DNA of 64,000 nucleotides from JACCZR01 sp035296565 (GTDB lineage Bacteria > Actinomycetota > Thermoleophilia > Solirubrobacterales > Thermoleophilaceae): the NCBI GenBank assembly GCA_035296565.1, contig DATHAQ010000037.1, forward strand, positions 1 through 64,000, given 5' to 3'. The position numbers and the translations under genes are program-made. Every line of letters begins with the position of its first letter. Position 1 is the first letter of the stretch. The notes below the pieces were generated by a model, which was not told where the DNA came from, did no database searches, and saw only the letters and a list, made by a program, of their open reading frames with translations. This document shows, in pieces, positions 35,247 through 42,933 of the stretch.

Positions 35247-36355
35247 AGCGCCGGCAGCAGCTCCTGCTCGGCGGCGTCGAGCGCCTGGCGCATGCAGTCG
35301 TCCATGTCGATGTAGAGGTAGTTGGCCAGGCGCCCGGCGAAGTGCACGCGCGCGCCGACCTGCTCGCGCAGAAAGCCCTGGTAGCGGTCGTTGAGCTCCC
35401 GGTTCTCGGGCAGCTCGATGGGGTAGTAGCGCGTCGGCGCGCCGGTGAACTCGAACCCGAGCACCGTCCCCTCGCACCGCTGCCCCGAGGCGTGCTTGGT
35501 CTCGTGGATGCGGATGAAGGGGTACTCGAGCCCGGGATAGTTGACGACCATCGCGCCCTGCGCGTACTCGACGTGCGGGATGTGCACCGAGCGCACCGCG
35601 ATGCCGCGCCAGTCCAGCGTGCCGAAGCGGTGGCCGCAGAAGACGTCGAGCGGGCAGGTGAGCACCACCGCGTCGGCGCCGCCGGGGTCGAGTGTGTCGA
35701 GGGTCACCTCGCTGCCGTAGCGCACCTCGATCAGCTCGTGGTCGAGCAGGCCGTCGATCAGGTCGGTGTAGCCGTTGGGCCCGGCCGGCCAGCCCTGGTG
35801 GGGATCGGGGAAGAGGTAGGGGTCGTCGTCCCAGCGAACCGAGACCCGCCTCGGCGCCCACTGCGCCGACAGCGTGCGGGCGGGACGGCCCCACTGCTTC
35901 TCGGTGTAGGGCTTGATGTAGCGCTCGTAGAGGATCGGCCCCATCAGGTCGAGGCACCACTCCTCGAAGTCCGCGGCCTGGGCGCGCTGTTCGGCATCGA
36001 GGCCCCGGCGCTCCTCCAGCTGGGCCTTGATCTCGTCGCTGCGGCTCTGGGCGTCGATGTCCGACAGCAGGATCGGCCAGTTGAGCACCTTGCCCTCCAC
36101 CACGATGTCCACCCGGTGGCGGTAGAGGTTGAACGGTGTCATCGCGTTGGCCAGCTCCCAGACCTCGGTGTCCTCGGTGTGGAAGATGTGCGAGCCGTGG
36201 GGCTCGTAGAGCACGCCGCCCATGTGCTCGGAGCGGATCAGGCCCCCGGGAACCTGGGTCTGCTCGAGCAGGGTCGAGGCCACGCCCTCCTGGGCCAGCC
36301 GCCAGGCGAGCGTGCAGCCGGTCAGGCCGGCGCCGACTATGAGCGCGCGGGGCAT
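35243..36355 (-). CDS. glf: UDP-galactopyranose mutase
   Basis: A 370-residue FAD enzyme that interconverts UDP-galactopyranose and UDP-galactofuranose. The N-terminal FAD-binding motif is ALIVGAGLTGCTLAWRLAQEG; PGGLIRSEHMGGVLYEPHGSHIFHT, FNLYRHRVDIVVEGKVLNWPI, and ERYIKPYTEKQWGRPARTLSAQWAPRRVSVRWDDDPYLFPDPHQGWP match the family. The C terminus has FAGRLANYLYIDMDDCMRQAL. ATG 36355 is the family start. It supplies galactofuranose to the adjacent GT2 enzymes, which suggests a galactofuranose-containing polymer such as an arabinogalactan-like or exopolysaccharide chain. Confidence 0.95.
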   Translation of the reverse strand: MPRALIVGAGLTGCTLAWRLAQEGVASTLLEQTQVPGGLIRSEHMGGVLYEPHGSHIFHTEDTEVWELANAMTPFNLYRHRVDIVVEGKVLNWPILLSDIDAQSRSDEIKAQLEERRGLDAEQRAQAADFEEWCLDLMGPILYERYIKPYTEKQWGRPARTLSAQWAPRRVSVRWDDDPYLFPDPHQGWPAGPNGYTDLIDGLLDHELIEVRYGSEVTLDTLDPGGADAVVLTCPLDVFCGHRFGTLDWRGIAVRSVHIPHVEYAQGAMVVNYPGLEYPFIRIHETKHASGQRCEGTVLGFEFTGAPTRYYPIELPENRELNDRYQGFLREQVGARVHFAGRLANYLYIDMDDCMRQALDAAEQELLPAL

Positions 36356-36366
36356 CGCCGCCGAGC

Positions 36367-37245
36367 CTAGGGCGGCGTGCGCCGCGGGCGGAGGTTCGAG
36401 CGCGAGCGCCCGAGCTCGTACGCGATCAGCTCCAGCGGCCGGAAGCACGCCCACAGCGCGCGGTCGCGGTTGCGCTGCCGGGCAGCCATGGCCAGACCGC
36501 GCACCAGGTAGCGGACGCCCCACCAGACCAGGCCGGGCAGCCGCTGCGCGGGTAGGGCTCCCGGGTACTCGCGATCGAGCCAGGCGCCGCCCGCCCCATG
36601 CACGAGCTTCTGACGGGCGAAGCCGAGCGCGCTGTCGCGATTGACGTGGGTCACCAGGGCATGGTCGCGGCGCTCGACGCCCCAGCCGGCGCGCTCCAGG
36701 CGGTAGGTGAGATCCGCGTCCTCGGCCGCCCGCAGCTCGTCCCGAAAGCCCCCCACCTCATCGAAGGCGGCGCGCCGGCACGCGACGTTCGCCGTCTGCG
36801 GCCAGCCCCAGCGCAGGCGGAGGGTGTTGGCCTGCTCGCTGAGCCTGCGCATGTGCGCCCAGCGGCCCATCGCCGGCCCTCCGGGCGGCACCTCGGCGTC
36901 GGCGATATCGCCCGCCAGCAGCGCCGTGCGCCCGGCGGGCGGCGGGTCGAACAGGCGGTCCAGCAGCCCGGGCTCGGGGATAACGTCGGCGTCGAGGAAG
37001 ACCACCCACTCGGCGCCGCCCGCCGCCGTGCCGCGGTTGCGTGCGTGAGCGGGCGTCGGCCGCTCGCCGGCCCACAGCACCTGTGGGCCGTCCGGCGGGA
37101 CGGCGCACGGCCGGGCGTTGTTGTCGACTACCAGGAGCGCGTCGCCCGGCTCGAGCTCGAGCCGGCGCAGGCGCCCGGCCAGTTCCCGCAGCCTCTCGGC
37201 CGAGCCAGCGAAGGGCACCACCACGTCCACGGCCGGGCGGGTCAC
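36367..37245 (-). CDS. GT2 family glycosyltransferase, paralogue of the gene at 34344
   Basis: A 292-residue GT2 enzyme whose blocks RPAVDVVVPFAGSAERLRELAGRLRRLELEPGDALLVVDNN, WVVFLDADVIPEP (DxD) and FRDELRAAEDADLTYRLERAGWGVERRDHALVTHV parallel the protein at 34344. The C-terminal half carries a hydrophobic stretch (LPGLVWWGVRYLVRGLAMAARQ) that may contact the membrane. The GTG start overlaps the inositol-monophosphatase-like stop as GTGA; glf begins twelve bases downstream. Confidence 0.86.
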   Translation of the reverse strand: MTRPAVDVVVPFAGSAERLRELAGRLRRLELEPGDALLVVDNNARPCAVPPDGPQVLWAGERPTPAHARNRGTAAGGAEWVVFLDADVIPEPGLLDRLFDPPPAGRTALLAGDIADAEVPPGGPAMGRWAHMRRLSEQANTLRLRWGWPQTANVACRRAAFDEVGGFRDELRAAEDADLTYRLERAGWGVERRDHALVTHVNRDSALGFARQKLVHGAGGAWLDREYPGALPAQRLPGLVWWGVRYLVRGLAMAARQRNRDRALWACFRPLELIAYELGRSRSNLRPRRTPP

Positions 37246-38033
37246 GGAAAGGCGGTCCGCAGACGGTCCAGCACCGCCGGGGTGGCCGCCGCCAGCACCC
37301 GCGAGCGCATGTCCAGGGTCAGCCGCGCACGGAGATCGCCGGCCTCCGGCAGCGCGACCGCCCCGCCGGCCTCCCGCACGACCAGCTGTCCGGCGGCCAG
37401 GTCCACGGAGCGCGTCTCGCCCAGCGTGAGCATCGCGTCGAGGCCTCCCGAGGCCACGTGGCAGAGCGAGACCGCCACCGCGCCCAGCGCTCGCAGGCGC
37501 TGCGCGCCCGTCGCCTCCAGCGCGGCGGCTGCGCCCGCCACCCGGGCCGGGTGCGTGTTCTCCAGCCCGAGCAGCTCGAGCTCGCCCGCGTCGCCGCCCA
37601 TCAGGCGCTCGCCGTCGCGGAAGGCGCCCTCGCCGCTCTGAGCCCACCACTCCTGGCCGAGCCCGAACTCGTGCACGAAGCCGAAGGTCACGTCCTCCAG
37701 CAGCGGCCCCTCGGCCACCGCCACCGACAGCGCGTAGGGCGCGACCGAGCGGCGGGCGTTGCGCGAGCCGTCCACCGGGTCGATCACCACCCGCAGCGGA
37801 CCGCCTCCCTTCAACTCGACCTCGCCGCGCTCCTCCGAGATGGCCACCAGCCCGCCGTCCAGGGCCTCGAGCTCGGTGAACACCGCGTCCTCAGCGGCGC
37901 GGTCGAGGGCCAGAGTGGTGTCACCGCCCGCTCCCAGGCCGAGCGCCTGCGAGCGGTCGGCCTGACGGCTGAGCGCCTCGGCTGCTCGGCCGGCCGCGCG
38001 GCGGCAGAGCTCGAGCCAGTCGGGGGCGGCCAC
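37242..38033 (-). CDS. inositol monophosphatase-family phosphatase
   Basis: A 263-residue metal-dependent sugar/inositol phosphatase. The family metal-site motifs are GGDTTLALDRAAEDAVFTEL, AISEERGE (in place of GEE) and VIDPVDGSRN (DPxDGTxN), and AVAVSLCHVASGGLDAML precedes the C-terminal Asp motif (SVDLAAGQLVVREAGG). It may release inositol, histidinol or a sugar from its phosphate. In an envelope cluster a sugar-phosphate or PAP substrate is possible. GTG 38033 fits the family length. It starts the eight-gene minus-strand operon running to 29579. Confidence 0.85.
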   Translation of the reverse strand: MAAPDWLELCRRAAGRAAEALSRQADRSQALGLGAGGDTTLALDRAAEDAVFTELEALDGGLVAISEERGEVELKGGGPLRVVIDPVDGSRNARRSVAPYALSVAVAEGPLLEDVTFGFVHEFGLGQEWWAQSGEGAFRDGERLMGGDAGELELLGLENTHPARVAGAAAALEATGAQRLRALGAVAVSLCHVASGGLDAMLTLGETRSVDLAAGQLVVREAGGAVALPEAGDLRARLTLDMRSRVLAAATPAVLDRLRTAFP

Positions 38034-38068
38034 CGACGGAGCGTATTTGGGGCCGACCGGCGGTACTC

Positions 38069-38087
38069 GCCCGATCGACGATCGGGC
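38069..38087. promoter_or_regulatory. perfect 19-bp palindrome between divergent genes (candidate operator)
   Basis: GCCCGATC-GAC-GATCGGGC is a perfect inverted repeat with eight-base arms and a three-base centre. It lies in the 81-base gap between the phosphatase (start 38033) and the hydrolase (start 38115), 28 bases before the latter. The central placement suggests an operator acting on one or both promoters. Confidence 0.5.
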
Positions 38088-38114
38088 TGCGTTCCGGCGG
38101 TAGGGTGCTGCGGC

Positions 38115-39011
38115 GTGGAGCCCTTCGTCGAGACGCTGTCGGTGGACGTCGAGGGCGGGGTGCTGCACGTGGCGCGCGCGGGGCCGGCTCCGGCCGATGC
38201 CGAGGCCGTCGTGGTGGCCGCTCACGGCATCACCGCCTCGCACATGGGGTGGCGGCCGGTGGTGCGCGAGCTGCTCGAGCGCCGGCCCGACGTGTGCATC
38301 CTCGCGCCCGATCTGCGAGGCCGCGGCAGGAGCGCCTCGGTGGCGCCTCCGCGCGGAAGCCTGGAGGCCCACGCCGCCGACGTCGTCGCCCTGCTCGACC
38401 ACACCGGGGTCGACCGGGCGGTGCTCGCCGGGCACTCCATGGGCGCCTACGTGGCGGCCCGCACCGCTGTCGGCGATCCCGCCCGCGCGGGGGCCGTGGT
38501 GCTGGTGGACGGCGGCCTGCCGGTGATCCTGCCCCCGGACGTGAACCCCGACGCCGCGCTGGAGGCGTTCCTCGGGCCCGCCATCGAGCGGTTGCGCATG
38601 ACCTTCGACGGCCCCGACGCCTACGTCGAGTTCTGGCAGCAGCACCCGGCCTTGAGCGGAGGTCGCTGGAACGACGACGTCGAGGCCTACGTGCGCTACG
38701 ACCTCGGCTCCGACGGCCGCAGCGTGGTCTCCGAGGACGCCGTGCGGGCCGACGGCGCCGAGCTGATGATGGACGGGACCAGCACGTCCGCGGCGGCGAA
38801 GGTGGAGGCGCCGCTATGGCTGCTGCGAGCGCCGCGCGGGCTGCTCGACGAGGAGCCCTTCATCCCCCTCGAGGCCCTGCTGCAGTTCAAGGAGGCGCAG
38901 CCTGGCGCCACCATCGAGGAGGTCCCGGAGGTCAATCACTACACGATCGTCCTCGGCGATGGCGCCGGGCGGGTGGCCGCGGCCATCGACGACGCGGTGG
39001 CGGTGCTCTAG
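38115..39011 (+). CDS. alpha/beta-fold hydrolase
   Basis: A 298-residue serine hydrolase. The nucleophile is S108 in AGHSMGAY, the oxyanion region is VVVAAHGITASH near 33-43, and the general-base His is probably H275 in EVNHYTI. LAPDLRGRGRS is the typical strand-4 motif. Substrates may be esters, lactones or haloalkanes and cannot be told. GTG 38115 precedes the beta-rich start PFVETLSVDVEGGVLHVAR. It shares a CTAG double stop with the convergent GT4 gene. Confidence 0.87.
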   Translation: MEPFVETLSVDVEGGVLHVARAGPAPADAEAVVVAAHGITASHMGWRPVVRELLERRPDVCILAPDLRGRGRSASVAPPRGSLEAHAADVVALLDHTGVDRAVLAGHSMGAYVAARTAVGDPARAGAVVLVDGGLPVILPPDVNPDAALEAFLGPAIERLRMTFDGPDAYVEFWQQHPALSGGRWNDDVEAYVRYDLGSDGRSVVSEDAVRADGAELMMDGTSTSAAAKVEAPLWLLRAPRGLLDEEPFIPLEALLQFKEAQPGATIEEVPEVNHYTIVLGDGAGRVAAAIDDAVAVL

Positions 39012-40021
39012 CCGGCCGCCGCTCGGAATACGGCGGCGGCCTCGGCGGCCACCTGGGCCCAGTCGCGCGCGGGCGCCCGGGCGCGCGTGCCGGCCAGGCC
39101 GACGGCGGCGCCGAGAAGGGCGTTGGTGTCCCCCGGCTCGACCAGCACCGCCCCCTCCACGCTCTCCAGCACCTCGGGCAGGGATCCCGCCGCGTATGCC
39201 GCCACCGGCGTGCCGCAGGCCAGCGCCTCGAGCGGCGGGAAGCCGAAGCCCTCGTCCTCGGAAGGGAAGACCAGGGCCTCGGCCGCGGTGTAGAGCGCCT
39301 GCAGCTCGGAGTCGCTCACGCGGCCCAGGACCAGCACCCGCCCGGCCCGGGCGAGCCGGTCGCCTGCGGCGGGCGACGCCGCTCCGGCCAGCACCAGCGG
39401 CGGCCCGTCGCCCTCGGCCACCGCCTCGACCAGCGGCTCGACGCCCTTGCGCGGATCGATCGGGTCCAGCGAGCCCACCCAGAGCAGGAAGTGTGCGGGC
39501 ACGCCGAGGCGCGACAGCCGCGCCCGGGGTTCGTCGACGGGCGCGAACCCGGGCGGCACGGCCGAAGGCACGACGACGATGCGCTCGGGGTCGAGGCCCA
39601 GCAGCCGCTCGCCGTCAGTCGCCACGGCCCGGGAGTGGACCATCACCCGCCGAGCGCGGCGAACCGCTCGGTAGCGCAGCTTGTGGAGCAGGCCGGTCCG
39701 CAGGTAGACCTCGGGGCTCTTCAGCGGCGCCAGGTCGTGCAGCGTCACGACCAGCGGCGCGCCGGGGCGCAGGCTGAGGAAGTCGAGCGAAGGCGTGTGC
39801 AGCACGTCGGCGCCGAGCCGCCGGACCGCGCGGGCCTGGAGGACGTGCTCCAGCGGCTCCCAGCGCTGGGGCTCATTGATCGGCTCGACGCGCAGGCCGA
39901 GCTCGCCGGCGCGTTCGAGCAGCGCCGCGTGGAGGCACTCGACGTAGCGCCCGATGCCGCTGCCCGCGGGCCCAGGGCGCCGGAGCACCCTGAGGTCCTG
40001 TGCTACGACGAGGTCGGCCAT
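39008..40021 (-). CDS. GT4 family glycosyltransferase
   Basis: A 337-residue GT-B enzyme with a clear two-domain form. Signature blocks are GSGIGRYVECLHAALLERA near the N terminus, VVVPSAVPPGF, FLLWVGSLDPIDPRKGVEPLVEAV and PSEDEGFGFPPLEALACGTPVAAYAAGSLPEV with the E-x7-E motif. Mannosyl- or other hexosyltransferases are common in this group. The ATG start lies 23 bases from the divergent NmrA-type gene. Confidence 0.89.
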   Translation of the reverse strand: MADLVVAQDLRVLRRPGPAGSGIGRYVECLHAALLERAGELGLRVEPINEPQRWEPLEHVLQARAVRRLGADVLHTPSLDFLSLRPGAPLVVTLHDLAPLKSPEVYLRTGLLHKLRYRAVRRARRVMVHSRAVATDGERLLGLDPERIVVVPSAVPPGFAPVDEPRARLSRLGVPAHFLLWVGSLDPIDPRKGVEPLVEAVAEGDGPPLVLAGAASPAAGDRLARAGRVLVLGRVSDSELQALYTAAEALVFPSEDEGFGFPPLEALACGTPVAAYAAGSLPEVLESVEGAVLVEPGDTNALLGAAVGLAGTRARAPARDWAQVAAEAAAVFRAAAG

Positions 40022-40044
40022 CGCTGGCGCGTAGCCTGGCAGCC

Positions 40045-40881
40045 GTGGCAGTGGCGGTGACCGGGGCGACCGGCGAGTTGGGCAGCCGGGTGGCGCGCCG
40101 CCTCGCCCAGCGGGGCCAGGACCAGCTGCTCGTGGGGCGCGACCTCGCCCGCGCCCCCGACCTCCCTGGGGCGGAGCAGCGCCGGATCGTGGGCTACGGC
40201 GACGCGCGCTCGGTACGCGCGGCCGTGGAGGGCGCCCACACGCTCTTCCTCGTGCCGGCCTCCGAGGCCGAGGACCGCGTCGAGCAGCACATTACGGCGG
40301 TGGACGCCGCGCGCGACGCGGGCGTAGAGCGCGTCGTCTACCTGTCGTTCGTCAACGCGGCGCCCCACTCGACGTTCACCTTCGCCCGCGACCATTGGGC
40401 CACCGAGGAGCACATTCGCTCGACCGGCCTGCCCTCCGTGTTCGCGCGCATGTCGATGTACAGGGACTTCATCCCCGGCTTCGCCGGCGGGGACGGAGTC
40501 ATCCGCGGCCCGGCGGGGGACGGCCGCGTCGGTGCCGTCCTGCGTGACGACGTGGCCGATGCGTGCGCCGCCCTCCTCGCCACGGACGGCCACGAGGGCC
40601 GCACGTACGACCTCACCGGCCCGCGCAGCATCAGCCTGGCCGAGGTGGCCGAGGAGCTTTCGCGGGTAACGGGACGAGAGGTCCGCTACGAGCACGAGAC
40701 GGTCGAGCAGGCCTGGGCCTCGCGCGCGGGCTCAGGGGCGCCGGAGTGGGAGGTCGAGGGCTGGATCACCTCCTACACCGCGATCGCCGCGGGCGAGCTG
40801 GACGTGGTGTCCGACGCGGTGGAGCGTCTGGCCGGCCACCCGCCGACCGACCTGCGCGACTGGCTGCCCTCGACGCCGTGA
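40045..40881 (+). CDS. NAD(P)-binding NmrA/QOR2-like atypical SDR
   Basis: A 278-residue Rossmann protein. The dinucleotide motif VAVTGATGELGSRVARRLAQRG starts at residue 3, followed by GYGDARSVRAAVEGAHTLFLVPA and RVVYLSFVNAAPHSTFTFARDHWATEEHIRSTGLPSVFARMSMY, typical of the NmrA/QOR2 group that binds NADP(H) as a redox sensor or quinone reductase. The catalytic Tyr-x-x-x-Lys of classical SDRs is not conserved. GTG 40045 is one of three GTGs in a row. The following methyltransferase overlaps as GTGA. Its relation to glycan synthesis is unclear. Confidence 0.85.
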   Translation: MAVAVTGATGELGSRVARRLAQRGQDQLLVGRDLARAPDLPGAEQRRIVGYGDARSVRAAVEGAHTLFLVPASEAEDRVEQHITAVDAARDAGVERVVYLSFVNAAPHSTFTFARDHWATEEHIRSTGLPSVFARMSMYRDFIPGFAGGDGVIRGPAGDGRVGAVLRDDVADACAALLATDGHEGRTYDLTGPRSISLAEVAEELSRVTGREVRYEHETVEQAWASRAGSGAPEWEVEGWITSYTAIAAGELDVVSDAVERLAGHPPTDLRDWLPSTP

Positions 40882-41471
40882 GCCGCTTCGACGACGACCT
40901 GTGGGAGCTGGTGCCCGACGCCGGGCCGCCGCCGCGTCACCTGGCGCGCTTCGTGCGCAGCCTGCCCGACGCCCAGGACGCGCTCGACCTCGGCTGCGGC
41001 GACGGGCGCCTGACCAAGGAGCTGAAGGCCGGGCGAGTGGTCGGCGCCGACGTCTCGGAGCTGGCGCTGTCGCGCGCCCGCGGCCGGCTGCCGGACATGG
41101 AGTTCGTCCAGCTGGTTCCCGACGAGCCGCTGCCCTTCCTCGACGGCGCCTTCGACCTCGTGGCCTGCTTGGAGACGATCGAGCACGTGCGCGACGTGCA
41201 GCTGTTCCTCTCCGAGGCGCGCCGCGTGCTGCGACCCGGAGGCACCGTGGCGATCACCACGCCGGCCCACGGCCGCTCTACCGCCGCGCGGGCCCTGTGG
41301 AGCGGCTTCGAGGAGGTGTTCGACCCGCTCTCGCCGCACCTGCGGTTCTTCACCGCGCGGTCGCTGGGCCGGCTGCTCGACGACCTGGGCTTCGACGCTC
41401 CGCCCCCCAAGCGCGAGGAGGGGACGCTGCTGGTCTCAGCGCGGGTGCATGGCGTCCATGCCGCTCCGTAG
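40878..41471 (+). CDS. class I SAM methyltransferase
   Basis: A 197-residue methyltransferase with motif I ALDLGCGDGRL at 35-45, VVGADVSELAL as motif II, FDLVACLETIEHVRDVQLFLSEARRVLRPGGTVAITTPAHGR and a C-terminal FFTARSLGRLLDDLGF. The GTG start overlaps the NmrA-type gene. It resembles ubiE-like enzymes; the acceptor is unknown. Confidence 0.85.
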   Translation: MSRFDDDLWELVPDAGPPPRHLARFVRSLPDAQDALDLGCGDGRLTKELKAGRVVGADVSELALSRARGRLPDMEFVQLVPDEPLPFLDGAFDLVACLETIEHVRDVQLFLSEARRVLRPGGTVAITTPAHGRSTAARALWSGFEEVFDPLSPHLRFFTARSLGRLLDDLGFDAPPPKREEGTLLVSARVHGVHAAP

Positions 41472-41636
41472 GGCCGACCGGCTGACCCGGCCCGGCGCCA
41501 GCGGAATCCGGACGCGGGCTGCTGGTGACCACCTTGCCGTCGCCCAGGGCGACCGCCTGGGCCGCGCCCGGCAGGCCGCCAGCGCCAGGACGGCCCCGGC
41601 CAGCGCCAAGGCCGCTCCTGCTCCTCTGCCCCGCAC
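41436..41636 (-). pseudogene. possible relic of a secreted protein gene (signal peptide plus frameshifted remnant)
   Basis: On the minus strand a GTG at 41636 opens MRGRGAGAALALAGAVLALAAC, a signal-peptide-like stretch with a lipobox-like LAAC, but the rest of this frame is Arg-rich and looks out of frame. In the +1 neighbour frame the same DNA reads GAAQAVALGDGKVVTSSPR, which resembles the LGDGKV start of secreted YHYH-type proteins. A frameshifted, truncated relic is therefore plausible. It partly overlaps the end of the methyltransferase gene. Low confidence. Confidence 0.3.
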
Positions 41637-41650
41637 CGCACCTGAATACC

Positions 41651-41710
41651 ACCGGCCGCGGCCGAAAGCCAGCGGCCGCGGCCGAAAGCCAGCGGCCGCG
41701 GCCGAAGCCC
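41651..41710. repeat. three tandem copies of a 20-bp repeat with a palindromic GCGGCCGC core
   Basis: Three head-to-tail 20-base units, 41651-41670, 41671-41690 and 41691-41710, share the consensus agcggccgcggccgaaagcc. The second is exact; the first differs at two bases and the third at two near its end. They lie in the 276-base gap between the methyltransferase (ends 41471) and the GT4 gene (starts 41748). The remainder of the gap holds no convincing gene apart from the relic noted at 41436. Confidence 0.85.
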
Positions 41711-41747
41711 CGGTCCGGCGCCGGCGCCACTACCCTGGCGGCCGGGC

Positions 41748-42923
41748 ATGGACGTGGCCATCCTCGGAACCCGCGGAATCCCCGCGTCCTACAGCGGCTT
41801 CGAGACGGCGGTGGAGCAGATCACCGCGCGGCTGACCGCCCGCGGCCACCGGGTGACGGTCTACTGCCGCCCGCACGTCGTCTCGCCCGAGATCCAGGCG
41901 TGGAAGGGCGCGCGGCTGGTGCACCTGCCAACCGTGCGCAACAAGTACCTGGACACCTTCGTCCACACCCTGCTGTCCAGCGCGCACGCCGGGCGGCGCC
42001 ACCCCGACGTGGCGCTCTTCTTCATCGCGGGTAACAGCCCGCTGTGCCTGATCACCCGAGCGGCGGGCATCCCGACGGTGATCAACGTCGACGGCCTGGA
42101 CTCCGACCGGCGCAAGTGGAACCGCTTCGCCAAGGCCTACCTGCGGGCGGCGGAGCGCATGTCCCCGACGATGGCCACGCGTGCGATGACCGACTCACAC
42201 GCCGTGGCGGCGATCTATCAGCGCCGCTACGGGCGGGAGATCGGCGTCGTGCCCTACGGCGCCGAGGTGCCCGAGCACACCGAGGGCGGGGTGCTGGAGA
42301 GGCTGGGCCTCGAGCCCCGGCGCTACGTGCTCTTCGTCGGTCGGCTCGAGCCGGAGAACAACCCGCACCTGCTGGTCGAGGCCTGGGCGCGCATCCCCTC
42401 CGCCAAGACGCGCGGCATGAAGCTGGTCGTGGTGGGCGGCGCCCCCTACGCGTCGGAGTACATCACCCGTGTCCGCCGCGCTGCCGACCCGCGGGTGATC
42501 TTCCCGGGCTACGTGTTCGGCCCCGGCTACTGGGAGTTGCAGCGCAACGCCTACCTGTTCTGTGCGCCGACCGAGGTGGGCGGCACCCATCCGGTCATCC
42601 TCGAGTCGCTGGCCGCCGGCAACTGCGTGCTGGTCAACGACTATCGGCCCAACGCGGAGACGGTGGGCGACGCGGGCGTCTACTTCTCGGGCGAGGAGGG
42701 CGTCCCCGACCTCGCCCGCAAGCTCGAGCGCCTGCTCGACGAGCCCGAGACGGTGCAGGACTTCCGCGCGAAAGCGCTGCAGCGCGCCGACCGCTATTCC
42801 TGGGACGCCGTGGCCTCGGCGTACGAGCAGCTGCTGCTCGAGGTGTGTGGCGGCTCTGGCCACGGACCGCTGTCCCTGGACCGCCTCGAGGAGCTCGAGC
42901 GGACCACAGCGGGGGTCCCGTAG
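41748..42923 (+). CDS. GT4 family glycosyltransferase with DUF1972-type N terminus
   Basis: A 391-residue GT-B enzyme. The start MDVAILGTRGIPASYSGFETAVEQI is the DUF1972 signature found in rhamnosyl-type and related transferases. The C-terminal half has YVLFVGRLEPENNPHLLVEAW, VFGPGYWELQRNAYLFCAPTEVGGTHPVILESLAAGNCVLVNDYRPNAE with the E-x7-E pattern. The protein is cytoplasmic. It lies downstream of the 20-bp repeats and is convergent with the glycosidase gene at 42934. Confidence 0.92.
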   Translation: MDVAILGTRGIPASYSGFETAVEQITARLTARGHRVTVYCRPHVVSPEIQAWKGARLVHLPTVRNKYLDTFVHTLLSSAHAGRRHPDVALFFIAGNSPLCLITRAAGIPTVINVDGLDSDRRKWNRFAKAYLRAAERMSPTMATRAMTDSHAVAAIYQRRYGREIGVVPYGAEVPEHTEGGVLERLGLEPRRYVLFVGRLEPENNPHLLVEAWARIPSAKTRGMKLVVVGGAPYASEYITRVRRAADPRVIFPGYVFGPGYWELQRNAYLFCAPTEVGGTHPVILESLAAGNCVLVNDYRPNAETVGDAGVYFSGEEGVPDLARKLERLLDEPETVQDFRAKALQRADRYSWDAVASAYEQLLLEVCGGSGHGPLSLDRLEELERTTAGVP

Positions 42924-42933
42924 CGAGCCCGGG

